Shown: one piece after another, positions 8,050-16,023 of the stretch
Layout of the letters: each line of letters starts with the position of its first letter
Position numbering within the stretch: position 1 is the stretch's first letter
Assembly (NCBI RefSeq): GCF_021391495.1
Contig: NZ_CP090063.1
Span: 5,456,001-5,520,000 of the forward strand
DNA: 64,000 nt
Reading direction: 5' to 3'
DNA from: Amycolatopsis acidiphila
Lineage (GTDB): Bacteria; Actinomycetota; Actinomycetes; Mycobacteriales; Pseudonocardiaceae
Made by a program: the position numbers and the translations under genes
The notes under the pieces: model-generated
Told to the model about the DNA's origin: nothing
What the model saw: only the letters and a program-made list of their open reading frames with translations
Databases searched by the model: none

Positions 8050-9269
8050 GCCGTGGTCTCCCTTGTCAGGTCCAGCAGGTGCCCCATCCGGTCGCGCTTG
8101 GTCACCAGGTACCGGATGTTGTGCCGGGTCGGTTCGGTCTGCAGGGGCACTCGGCCGGTGACCCGGACACCGTGACCGTCCAGGCCGCCGTACTTGTGCG
8201 GGTTGTTCGTCATCAGCAGCACTTCCCGGACACCGAGATCGGCCAGGATCTCGGCGCCGATGCCGTACTCGCGGGTGTCGACCGGCAGCCCGAGCGCGGT
8301 GTTGGCATCGACGGTGTCGAGGCCCTGTTCCTGCAGCTGATAGGCGCGCAGCTTGTGGCCGATCCCGATGCCCCTCCCCTCGTGCCCCCGCAGGTACACG
8401 ATGACGCCGCGTCCCTCCTGTGCGATCCGTTGCACGGCGAGTCGTAGCTGCGGGCCGCAGTCGCACCGCAGCGAACCGAACAGGTCGCCGGTCAGGCATT
8501 CGCTGTGCACCCGCGCCAGGACCGGCTCCCCGTCGGCGACATCGCCGAGCACCAGGGCGAGATGCTCCACGTCGTCGAGCACCGATCGGTAGGCGACGAC
8601 CTGGAACTCCGCGTCCGGGGTGGCCACCCTGGCCTCGCCGGAACGCTCTGCGAGGCGGGTGCTCGCCCGGCGGTGCCGGACCAGGTCGGCGATCGTGATG
8701 ACCGGAAGGTTCTGCCGCCGCGCGAAGGCCACCGCGTCCCGGCCCCGCAGCATGCCGAGCCGGTCGGAGGTGACCATCTCGCACAGGAGCGCTGCCGGCG
8801 CCAGTCCGGCCAGCGAACACAGGTCGACGCCCGCTTCGGTGTGCCCGGCCCGTTTGAGCACACCGCCGGGCCGGGCCCGCAGCGGGAGCACATGCCCCGG
8901 GCGAGCCAGGTCCTCGGGGCGGGTGCGCACGTCGGCCAGTGCCCGGCAGGTCGCCGCGCGATCGCCGGCACTGATCCCCGTGGTCGTCCCGGTGCGAGCG
9001 TCGACGCTGACGAGAAAGGCCGTGCCCTGGGCCTCGGTGTTGTCCTCGGTCATCAGGTCGAGCCCGAGTTCATCCGCGCGCTCCGGCGAGACCGAAACGC
9101 ACAGGAAGCCCGAGGTGTGCTCCAGGAAGAACGCCACCGTCCGCGGCGTCGCGTGTTCCGCCGCCATGATCAGGTCGGCTTCGTTCTCCCGGTCCTCGTC
9201 GTCGAGAACCACCACCGCACCGCCCGCCGCGAACACGGCGACAGCCTCCTCGACAGTCGACATCTCCAT
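8046..9269 (-). CDS. ribBA: Bifunctional DHBP synthase / GTP cyclohydrolase II (riboflavin synthesis)
   Basis: Makes both precursors of riboflavin: 3,4-dihydroxy-2-butanone 4-phosphate from ribulose 5-phosphate, and the pyrimidine intermediate from GTP. 407 residues from the ATG at 9269 (an alternative ATG is at 9263). The N-terminal RibB half carries DDEDRENEAD at 23-32 and the conserved H126/H143 region; the C-terminal RibA half has the zinc cysteines Cys258, Cys269 and Cys271 (HSECLTGD, RCDCG). It sits between a covalent-flavin oxidase gene and an FMN reductase gene with near-zero spacing. This is therefore a pathway-embedded copy, presumably boosting flavin supply, rather than a housekeeping rib operon. 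No FMN riboswitch is visible upstream. Confidence 0.92.
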   Translation of the reverse strand: MEMSTVEEAVAVFAAGGAVVVLDDEDRENEADLIMAAEHATPRTVAFFLEHTSGFLCVSVSPERADELGLDLMTEDNTEAQGTAFLVSVDARTGTTTGISAGDRAATCRALADVRTRPEDLARPGHVLPLRARPGGVLKRAGHTEAGVDLCSLAGLAPAALLCEMVTSDRLGMLRGRDAVAFARRQNLPVITIADLVRHRRASTRLAERSGEARVATPDAEFQVVAYRSVLDDVEHLALVLGDVADGEPVLARVHSECLTGDLFGSLRCDCGPQLRLAVQRIAQEGRGVIVYLRGHEGRGIGIGHKLRAYQLQEQGLDTVDANTALGLPVDTREYGIGAEILADLGVREVLLMTNNPHKYGGLDGHGVRVTGRVPLQTEPTRHNIRYLVTKRDRMGHLLDLTRETTA

Positions 9270-9274
9270 CGCGC

Positions 9275-10702
9275 TCAGCCCGCGGCCGTACCTGGCTCGA
9301 TGTTCTTGTTGAACCGGAACATGTTCGCCGGGTCCCACCTGGTCTTGGCGTCGACGAGCTTCCGGTACTTCTCCGGTGAGCCCCAAGCGCCCTTGCGCCA
9401 TTCGGGGCCCATGTCCGTGGTGAGGTTGATGTAGCAGTTGGCGAGGAAGTGGGGCGCCAGGTCGGCGTGCAGCCGGTCCGCCCACGTCATGAACTTCTCG
9501 TCGTCGGCGGCGTCGTCGCACTGGGTGGCGACCTCCCAGAACCACTGTGCACCCTCGCGCGAGAAAGCAGCCGAGGACTCGTCGGCGTCCTCACTGATCG
9601 CACCGCCCATCGCCCAGAAGTTCTGCACCGAGCTCGGCGCGGGCGGGTTGGTCCGCGGGGGCGCGACCTCCGCGTGCTTCATGGCGATGGCGACGACCTC
9701 GTCGGTCAGCTCAGCCAGGTACGCGCCCTTGGTGTAGGCGCGGCGGCCCTGGGGCGCGATCACGTCGAGCATCCGGTTGGCCACCGGCCACGGAGTCGGC
9801 ATCACCGCCACGACCGCCGCCTCACCGAGCCCGGCGAGATCGGCCAGGATCTTCTCCGCGCCCTCCGGCGCACCGGTGTAGACCACGATCAGCATCAGCG
9901 AGTTCGCGCCGTGCATGTCCGCGGGCACCGGTGGCAGCGGCGGGCACTGGGTCATCGCCCCGATCACAGCGAGCTCGCGCGGAGCCGTGCGCATGTACGA
10001 GCGCAGTCCGGTCATCACCGCCGGCGCCTGATCCAGCGTGAACGGGATGAACCCGGCGAACACGGTTTCCGGCAGAGGCCTGGCCTGGAACTCGAAATGT
10101 GTGACCACACCGAAATTGCCGCCCCCGCCCCGCAACGCCCAGAACAGATCCGGGTTCTCCTCGTGTGATGCCCGGACCTTTCGCCCGTCCGCTGTGACCA
10201 CCTCACACGCGAGCAGGTTGTCGACGGTGGCCCCGTACCGGCGCATGTTGTAGCCGACGCCACCGCCCAGGGTCAGGCCCGCGACCCCGGTCGTGCTCAC
10301 CGTGCCCGCGGGCACCACCAGGCCGCGCTCGGCCAGCGCGGGATCCATCTCGCCGAGCAGCACGCCCGAGCCCAGCCGGACGCGGCCGGTGTCCGTGTCG
10401 ACCCGGATCTCCTTGAGGTTGCTCAGATCCAGCACGAGCGCTCCGTCCGGCATCGCGGAACCGTCGACGCCGTGACCGCCCGATTTGACGGCCAGCGGGA
10501 TACCGGCGTCGGCCGCGTACCGGACCACGGTCACCACGTCGTCGGCGTCGGCGGCCCGCGCGATCAGCCCGGGCGTCCAGTGCGCCATCCGGGCGTTGAA
10601 GATCGCCCGCACATCCGGATAGCCGAGATCACTCTGCCGATACAGTTGACCACGGAAAGTAGCGGGAAAATCGTCGAAAGAAGGCCGGGACAGTGCCGAC
10701 AT
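9275..10702 (-). CDS. FAD-linked oxidase, berberine-bridge-enzyme (BBE) family
   Basis: 475 residues from the ATG at 10702, which has a good AGGAGT site; the frame remains open upstream to 10762 but that part looks non-coding. FAD-binding PCMH domain at about 40-215 with the FAD-linking His77 (SGGHG). The region where bicovalent enzymes have the second cysteine reads YGATVDN, so FAD is probably attached only through His77. The C-terminal BBE motif (NCYINLTTD, then YRKLVDAKTRWDPANMFRFN) is present. It oxidises an alcohol, amine or C-H bond of a cyclic substrate. The stop lies 5 bases before ribBA. No secretion signal is visible. Confidence 0.9.
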   Translation of the reverse strand: MSALSRPSFDDFPATFRGQLYRQSDLGYPDVRAIFNARMAHWTPGLIARAADADDVVTVVRYAADAGIPLAVKSGGHGVDGSAMPDGALVLDLSNLKEIRVDTDTGRVRLGSGVLLGEMDPALAERGLVVPAGTVSTTGVAGLTLGGGVGYNMRRYGATVDNLLACEVVTADGRKVRASHEENPDLFWALRGGGGNFGVVTHFEFQARPLPETVFAGFIPFTLDQAPAVMTGLRSYMRTAPRELAVIGAMTQCPPLPPVPADMHGANSLMLIVVYTGAPEGAEKILADLAGLGEAAVVAVMPTPWPVANRMLDVIAPQGRRAYTKGAYLAELTDEVVAIAMKHAEVAPPRTNPPAPSSVQNFWAMGGAISEDADESSAAFSREGAQWFWEVATQCDDAADDEKFMTWADRLHADLAPHFLANCYINLTTDMGPEWRKGAWGSPEKYRKLVDAKTRWDPANMFRFNKNIEPGTAAG

Positions 10703-10810
10703 GGGGACTCCTAGCGATGAACGATCATCATTGATCCACAAAGGACATGCCGGGTACGCCACCGGGGCGAAACCACCCGGCGGCGAAAGCCCGAACAGTC
10801 AACGAAAGAG

Positions 10811-10830
10811 GGCGCCGGAAAAGCCGGCGC
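10811..10830 (-). other. Short GC-rich stem-loop in the 136-base gap before the BBE oxidase gene
   Basis: GCGCCGG at 10812-10818 pairs with CCGGCGC at 10824-10830 around an AAAAG loop. It lies between the end of the small gene at 10839 and the start of the oxidase at 10702. It could attenuate transcription or stabilise mRNA within the operon; there is no U-tract. Confidence 0.4.
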
Positions 10831-10838
10831 GCCTCGGC

Positions 10839-11081
10839 TCACTCAGGTTCGACGCGCAGCGCGTCCTTGTCGAACTGCGCGACCTTGCCGTGCCGGAGCG
10901 CACCGACGGCGCTGTACCAGACGGCCTGGCGGACTCCCGCCTGACGCCGGTCGATCACCAGCGTGTCGTTCGAACACAGCAGCACGTAGTTGCCGATCGT
11001 GCGGCACTGGTCCGCCACCTTGGCACCTTCGTCGATGAACGCTCGGAACTCCGGTACGTCGAGCACGTAGAGTTCGATCAC
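10839..11081 (-). CDS. Small conserved-looking protein of unknown function
   Basis: 80 residues from a GTG at 11081 whose GTGA overlaps the stop of the upstream VOC-protein gene. It begins IELYVLDVPEFRAFIDEG and has a single cysteine pair region (DQCRTIGNYVLLCSNDT). The length, alternating strands and coupling to a VOC gene suggest a small alpha/beta accessory protein or subunit. I do not recognise a family and assign no function. Confidence 0.7.
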   Translation of the reverse strand: MIELYVLDVPEFRAFIDEGAKVADQCRTIGNYVLLCSNDTLVIDRRQAGVRQAVWYSAVGALRHGKVAQFDKDALRVEPE

Positions 11082-11710
11082 CGACCCTGCTGCCCTTCCA
11101 GCGCCGTCGCGGCGTTGGCGACGATCAGCTCCGCCTTCCGCGCCCACAGCTTCGACAGCGTCGGCTGCTCGTCCCCGGAGACCACGTCGAGCAGCGCCCG
11201 GACCGTCAGCTCCGCGTCCTCGTCGTCGACCTTGGTGGTCTCCCGGGTCGGGTAGGTGAACTCGACGAGGAAGCCGTTCGGGTCGTGGGTGTAGATCGAC
11301 TCGATGGTCTCGTGCTTGACCTGCATCTCGACCGTCCAGTCGTTGTCCTCCAGGCGCCGCCGGTACTCGGCCAGGGCGTCCTCGGAGTCGACGTGGATGG
11401 CGAGGTGGCGGGAGTCCCGGAAGAAGCCCGGCACCTCGGGACCGTGCGTGGCGTACGCGTCCTGCCCCGGCTCGCTGAACTGCCCGAGCCCGAAGTAGTA
11501 GAAGAACGCGAGCCGGTCACCCTTCCCGATGTCGAAGAAGAAGTGGACGAAATCAGGGTGATCGGACGGGCCCCAGCCGACCGCGCACACCGAGTGCACG
11601 ATGGGGAACCCGAGGATGTCGTGGTAGAAGCGCACGGTACCGGCCGGGTCGAAGGTCGGGAACGCCGCGTGATCCACGCCTCGGGCAAGGTGGCCGAGTT
11701 CTTCCGTCAT
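11078..11710 (-). CDS. VOC-family (glyoxalase/extradiol-type) metalloprotein
   Basis: 210 residues. N-terminal His14 (VDHAAFPTF), a central histidine pair in SRHLAIHVDS, and a glutamate in GFLVEFTYP are in the order of VOC metal ligands, so it probably binds a divalent metal. A single VOC module plus a helical C-terminal tail is too small for a type I extradiol dioxygenase with two modules, so it may be a lyase, isomerase or small dioxygenase. The ATG at 11710 has an AAGGAGAGGGAGG site, and a good promoter lies at 11753-11781, so this gene probably heads the downstream half of the operon. Confidence 0.82.
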   Translation of the reverse strand: MTEELGHLARGVDHAAFPTFDPAGTVRFYHDILGFPIVHSVCAVGWGPSDHPDFVHFFFDIGKGDRLAFFYYFGLGQFSEPGQDAYATHGPEVPGFFRDSRHLAIHVDSEDALAEYRRRLEDNDWTVEMQVKHETIESIYTHDPNGFLVEFTYPTRETTKVDDEDAELTVRALLDVVSGDEQPTLSKLWARKAELIVANAATALEGQQGR

Positions 11711-11752
11711 CGCCTGAACCTCCCTCTCCTTGGCTGCTTCCTCCCACTGTCA

Positions 11753-11781
11753 ACGATAACGAGGACACAGCCGCGGGTCAA
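11753..11781 (-). promoter_or_regulatory. Predicted sigma-70-like promoter for the 11710-2762 operon half
   Basis: On the minus strand TTGACC (11776-11781) is followed after exactly 17 bases by TATCGT (11753-11758), about 43 bases upstream of the VOC gene ATG. This is close to the actinomycete housekeeping consensus and explains why the gap between 11802 and 11710 is the largest between 11.0 and 12.2 kb. Confidence 0.6.
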
Positions 11782-11801
11782 CATCTCCGTCAAATTTCAT
11801 T

Positions 11802-12224
11802 CTAGGTCGTCAAAGTCGCGATGTCGACCGCGGCGAGGCCCGCCTGGGCGATCGCGACGTCGTTCTCCGCCGACATCCCGCCCGCGGCGATACCGCCCAC
11901 GACGACCCCGTCCACGACGATCGGCAGACCGCCGGGAAGGTCGACGAAATCGGCCGCGGCCGAGGCGAGCTTCGCCGCCAGCTCCGCGGGCATGCCGCCG
12001 GTGGGCGCACCGGTGAACGCAGCGGTGCGCGCCTTTTTCGGGACGATCTCGTTCGCCAGCGGCACGGCGCCGTCCATGAGGACCGACACGCGCAGCAGGC
12101 CGCTGACGTCGACGATGGCGATTCCGGAAGGCGCCTCCCGCCTTCGCGCCTCCGTGACCGCCGCCTTCAGCATCTTGAGCATCGCCGGCTCGGCCAGCCT
12201 GGCCTCGGACACCACATCGGACAT
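11802..12224 (-). CDS. GlcG/HbpS-like protein (DUF336 family)
   Basis: 140 residues from the second ATG (12224), which is 6 bases from AAAGGA; the first ATG at 12230 abuts the ribosome site. Typical family pattern: an N-terminal helix, the strand IAIVDVSG, and the glycine-rich GVVVGGIAAGGMS near residue 110. Family members include haem-binding HbpS of Streptomyces and GlcG of glycolate operons, and many occur as helpers in aromatic and diol catabolism. Its exact role here is unknown. It is downstream of the FAD monooxygenase in the same transcription unit. Confidence 0.85.
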   Translation of the reverse strand: MSDVVSEARLAEPAMLKMLKAAVTEARRREAPSGIAIVDVSGLLRVSVLMDGAVPLANEIVPKKARTAAFTGAPTGGMPAELAAKLASAAADFVDLPGGLPIVVDGVVVGGIAAGGMSAENDVAIAQAGLAAVDIATLTT

Positions 12225-12254
12225 GGTCATTCCTTTCTGGACCTGGGGCCCGGC

Positions 12255-13805
12255 TCAGCCGGCCGCCCACACGAGATCGGTACGCCCGGCGACGAGCCCC
12301 GAGGCAGCGAGATCGACATGCTGCTCGTCGATCGAAACCCCGACCGCGACCGCGAGTTCGCGGCGCAACCGCTCGGCGATCGCGAGCCGGTCCAGCACCG
12401 CCTGCCGGCTGTCACCACCGTCGAGCCGGATGAGGCGGGCACCCGAGCGCACGTATCCGCGCGCCCGCTCGAGGTACTCGTCCGCCTCCTCGCCCCAGGC
12501 ATCACCGCAGGCGATCTCGATCGTCGCCACCCCGCTGACCTCCGCAGGCCCCTTGAGGAGGCGCCCCGGAAACCGCATCCCGTGCGCCTCGATCGGATGG
12601 GCGAGCAGCCACGTGTTGATGTCGTCGAGGGCCACGTCGGCGGGGGCTACCCCGGCGTAGTCCGCGGAAGCCCGACTGGCCAGTTCGGGCATGTCGGTGA
12701 CCAAGTCGGTCATCGACACCACCCCCGCCCGGCTGAGGTAGGCGACCGCGAGCCGCGACGGCGAGAGGTCGCCGCGCGCGGTGAACGACTCCCACCAGAG
12801 CTGGCTGCGCCGGGCGGTGTCCTGCAGCCGCTCGACCTTCGGGCGCCGGTTGCGCTCGAAGACCGGCAAGGCGGCCGGCAACGGCCGGTCGCCGTTCTCG
12901 TCGATCGCGTCGGCGAGGGCGATCGCGCTCTCCAGGGCGACCTTGGTGCCCGACCCGAGCGACGGATGCACGGTGGCGACGGCGTCGCCGAGGAGCACCA
13001 CGTTGCCGCTGTGCCATCGAGCGCATGTCAGCGTCGTGAAGTGTGACCACCGGGACCGGTTTCCGAAGAGCTTGCCGCCATCGAGCAGCCCGGCGAACGC
13101 GGCGGAGAGGTACGCGAGGGCCTCGTCGTCCGATTCGCCGTCGGAACCCCAGGTGCGGCCGACGAAACCAGCTCGCTCGACGGTCTGCCGGCTCGCTTCG
13201 ATGACGAAGGTGGACAGGCCTCGGTCGTACGGGTAGGAGTGCGCGACGAAGGTGCCCGCGTCGGTCTCCACCGGCATGAACACCGTGCCGTCCAGCTCCA
13301 CCTCGGCGCCGCACCAGATGAAGGCGCCGCGGCCGAGGTTCGTGACAGCGCCGAGTTCCGCGAGCTTCCCCCTGGTAGGACTCGACAACCCATCAGCGGC
13401 CACGACCAGGTCCGCGTCCGCGGACACCTCGTCGACCGTGACGGCACGGCCGATCTCGACCTCGGCACCCGCCTCCGCCGCGCTGTCCAGCAGGATCCTC
13501 AGGAGCTTGGCCCGCCGGATGGCCCCGCTGTGGAACTGTCCGAACCGGACGGTCCCCTGCGGAACCTCGAAGCGAGCCGAACTGAACGGGTGCACCGCCG
13601 CCAGCAGCCGTCGTGTCACCTCCGGATCGGCCTTCTCCACCGCGCGGAGCAGCCCGTGGGTCAGGCCGACACCGAAACCGAACGTGTCGTCCGGTGGCAG
13701 CCGCTCGAAGAGCCGGACCTGCCAGTCCGGGTGTCGCAAGGCCAGCAGCCTGGCGGTGAACGCACCGGCCGGACCACCGCCGATGATCGTCACACGTCGA
13801 GTCAT
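12255..13805 (-). CDS. FAD-dependent aryl-CoA monooxygenase, salicylyl-CoA 5-hydroxylase-like, with a degenerate C-terminal extension
   Basis: 516 residues. The N-terminal about 375 residues form a PHBH-type flavoprotein hydroxylase with the dinucleotide motif GGGPAG at 9-14 and the second FAD motif GDAVATVHPSLGSG. Family resemblance is to salicylyl-CoA 5-hydroxylase (SdgC) and to the N-terminal half of anthraniloyl-CoA monooxygenase. The last about 120 residues look like remnants of the old-yellow-enzyme barrel that anthraniloyl-CoA monooxygenase carries: an FPGRLLKGP beginning and an LVAGRTDLVW ending, with the middle of the barrel missing. ATGA overlap with the upstream lyase gene. It probably hydroxylates the CoA thioester made by the ligase at 19503-21191. 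Confidence 0.85.
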   Translation of the reverse strand: MTRRVTIIGGGPAGAFTARLLALRHPDWQVRLFERLPPDDTFGFGVGLTHGLLRAVEKADPEVTRRLLAAVHPFSSARFEVPQGTVRFGQFHSGAIRRAKLLRILLDSAAEAGAEVEIGRAVTVDEVSADADLVVAADGLSSPTRGKLAELGAVTNLGRGAFIWCGAEVELDGTVFMPVETDAGTFVAHSYPYDRGLSTFVIEASRQTVERAGFVGRTWGSDGESDDEALAYLSAAFAGLLDGGKLFGNRSRWSHFTTLTCARWHSGNVVLLGDAVATVHPSLGSGTKVALESAIALADAIDENGDRPLPAALPVFERNRRPKVERLQDTARRSQLWWESFTARGDLSPSRLAVAYLSRAGVVSMTDLVTDMPELASRASADYAGVAPADVALDDINTWLLAHPIEAHGMRFPGRLLKGPAEVSGVATIEIACGDAWGEEADEYLERARGYVRSGARLIRLDGGDSRQAVLDRLAIAERLRRELAVAVGVSIDEQHVDLAASGLVAGRTDLVWAAG

Positions 13806-14746
13806 GGTCTCCCTACTTTCGTCACGCCCGGGCCGCTGTTCGACGGCCCTCGCGGCCGGTCGCCCGCCCTCAGCACACCGCTGTCGAGCGGGCGGCCCAC
13901 CAGACGCTGGGCCAGCCGCGCGGCCTCGATGAGGCCGCCGAGGTCGGTACCGGTTTCGATACCGGAGTCATGGCAGAGATAGGCGGTTTCCTCGGTCGCC
14001 ACGTTCCCGCTCGCGCCGGGCGCGAAGGGGCAGCCACCGAGGCCGCCGATCGACGCGTCGATGTCGACCACGCCGAACTGCAGGGCCGCGAGGACGCCCG
14101 CGATCCCCATCCCGCGTGTGTTGTGCATGTGCAGTCCCAGCGGCACATCGGGATGCCGGTCACGGACCTGCTCCAGCAGGCTCACCACGCGCGCGGGCGT
14201 CGCGGTGCCGATCGTGTCGGCCAGGCACACGGCGTCGGCCCCCATGCCGATCGCCTCGGAAACGACACGCACCACCCGGTCTGCCGACGTCGGCCCGTCG
14301 AACGGGCAGTCCCATGCGGTGGCCACGATGACTTCGCAGAAACCGCCCGCGGCGTGGACCGTCGCGGCGATCGGCGCCACGTCGCCAAGGGCCGTCGCCG
14401 TGTCACGCCGGACATTCGCCCAGCTGTGCCCGTCCGCGGCCGACACGACGTACTCGAGCTCGGTGACGCCGGCAGCGAGGGCACGTCGCGCCCCGTTCCG
14501 GCTCGCCACCAGGGCGGACCACCGGACGTCCGGCCACCGGTGCAGCTCGGCGGCCACCTCGGCCGCGTCGGCCATCGCCGGCACGGCCCGTGGTGAGACG
14601 AAGGCCGTCGCCTCGATGCGTCTGAGGCCGGCGGCGACCAGCGCCTCGAGCAACTCCAGCTTGGCCGCCAGTGGAACGGGCCGCTCGTTCTGCAGCCCGT
14701 CGCGCGGGCCGACCTCACGCAGGCTGATCTGAGAGGGTAAGGACAT
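13802..14746 (-). CDS. HMG-CoA lyase-family enzyme
   Basis: About 314 residues from ATG 14746 (GTG 14752 is an alternative). TIM-barrel aldolase/lyase with the N-terminal RDGLQNE motif, the metal-binding HMHNTRG, and the signature GLGGCPFAPGASGNVATE carrying the catalytic cysteine. These are diagnostic of the HMG-CoA lyase family, which cleaves a 3-hydroxy-3-methylacyl-CoA into acetyl-CoA or another CoA ester plus an oxoacid. In this operon it probably splits a ring-derived branched hydroxyacyl-CoA. The CoA-transferase gene lies immediately upstream and the FAD monooxygenase overlaps downstream. Confidence 0.9.
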   Translation of the reverse strand: MSLPSQISLREVGPRDGLQNERPVPLAAKLELLEALVAAGLRRIEATAFVSPRAVPAMADAAEVAAELHRWPDVRWSALVASRNGARRALAAGVTELEYVVSAADGHSWANVRRDTATALGDVAPIAATVHAAGGFCEVIVATAWDCPFDGPTSADRVVRVVSEAIGMGADAVCLADTIGTATPARVVSLLEQVRDRHPDVPLGLHMHNTRGMGIAGVLAALQFGVVDIDASIGGLGGCPFAPGASGNVATEETAYLCHDSGIETGTDLGGLIEAARLAQRLVGRPLDSGVLRAGDRPRGPSNSGPGVTKVGRP

Positions 14747-14776
14747 CGCCACCGGTCTTTCCGTTCACGCAACCAG

Positions 14777-16003
14777 TCAGAGGACAGCTCGGCGGCCCAG
14801 CTCGGCGATCTCCGCCGCGGGCAGGCCGAGCAGGCCGCCGAAGACGTCGTCGTTGTGGGTGCCGGGCGCCGGAGGCCCCGCCCACCGCACCGAACCGGGG
14901 GTTTCGGAGAACTTCGGAACCACGCCCGGGCCCAGGACGTCCTCGCCGACGCGCTCGTCGTAATGCGGCACGAGCATCTCGCGGAACCGGAACTGGGGAT
15001 CGGCGACGATGTCGGGTGCGGTGTACACAGGTCCGCAGACCACACCGGCCTCCTCGAGGACGGTGCCGACCTCGGCCGCAGTGCGTTCGGCGACCCACTC
15101 GGCCACGATCGCCTCGATCTCGTCCTGGTGCGCACCCCGGGCGACGTGCGTCGCGAATCGTTCGTCCCCGGCGAGCTCCGGCCTGCCGATGGCCTGGCAC
15201 AACCGCCCGAAGACCGTGTCCTGGTTCGCCGCCACGATCACCCACTTCTCGTCCTTGGTGACGAAGAGGTTGGACGGGGCGATCCCGTCGAGCCGCGTGC
15301 CCGAGGGGCGGCGGACCGCTCCCGTGCGGTCGTACTCGGGGATCACGGACTCGAGCAGAGCGAGTGCCGCCTCGGTCAGCGCGACGTCCACCACCTGCCC
15401 ACGACCGGTGACGTTCCGGTGCTGGAGCGCTGCGAGCACCCCGTGCACGGCGAACAATGCGCCGAGTGAGTCGCCCAGCGAGATCGCCATCCGCGGTGGT
15501 GCTTGGCCAGGGTAGCCGTTGATGGCGCGCAGGCCGCCCATGGCCTCGGTCACCGAGGCGTACCCGGGGCGGTGCCGGTAGGGGCCGGTCTGCCCGAATC
15601 CCGAAACCCTGGCGAGGATGATCCCCTCGTTGACCTGCCGCAGCCGGTCGTAGCCCAGCTGCCACTTCTCCAGGGTGCCGGGGCGGAAGTTCTCGATGAT
15701 CACGTCCGACCGCTCGACCAGCCGCAGGAACAGCTCCTGCCCCGCGGGGGAACGCAGATCCAGGGTGATACACCGCTTGTTGCGCGCGTGCACGGTCCAC
15801 CACAACCGGTGCCCGCGGTACTCGCGCTGGCCCCAGTCGCGCAGCGGATCCGGGTGGCCGGGAGCTTCGATCTTGATGACGTCGGCGCCGTAGTCCGCGA
15901 GCAGCCGGCCCGCGAACGGGCCCGCGACGATCGAACCGAGTTCGAGCACCCGGATCTCCGCCAGCGGGCCACGCCCGGCGCCGTGGGCGGAACGATCGGT
16001 CAC
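14777..16003 (-). CDS. Class III CoA-transferase (CaiB/BaiF family)
   Basis: 408 residues from the GTG at 16003, seven bases after a GGGGAG site; a second GTG at 16009 is too close to it. Family features are RVLELGSIVAGPFAGRLLAD near the N-terminus, KIEAPGHPDPLR, and the catalytic aspartate in SLGDSLGALFAVHG. Transfers CoA between organic acids, here probably activating an aliphatic product of ring cleavage for the adjacent lyase. The FAH-family gene ends 20 bases upstream. Confidence 0.92.
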   Translation of the reverse strand: MTDRSAHGAGRGPLAEIRVLELGSIVAGPFAGRLLADYGADVIKIEAPGHPDPLRDWGQREYRGHRLWWTVHARNKRCITLDLRSPAGQELFLRLVERSDVIIENFRPGTLEKWQLGYDRLRQVNEGIILARVSGFGQTGPYRHRPGYASVTEAMGGLRAINGYPGQAPPRMAISLGDSLGALFAVHGVLAALQHRNVTGRGQVVDVALTEAALALLESVIPEYDRTGAVRRPSGTRLDGIAPSNLFVTKDEKWVIVAANQDTVFGRLCQAIGRPELAGDERFATHVARGAHQDEIEAIVAEWVAERTAAEVGTVLEEAGVVCGPVYTAPDIVADPQFRFREMLVPHYDERVGEDVLGPGVVPKFSETPGSVRWAGPPAPGTHNDDVFGGLLGLPAAEIAELGRRAVL

Positions 16004-16023
16004 AGACACTCTCCCCACCCCGC

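Noticed and set aside
9270..9300. FMN riboswitch ahead of ribBA
   Set aside because: Only 5 bases separate ribBA from the oxidase gene; no room and no conserved stems.
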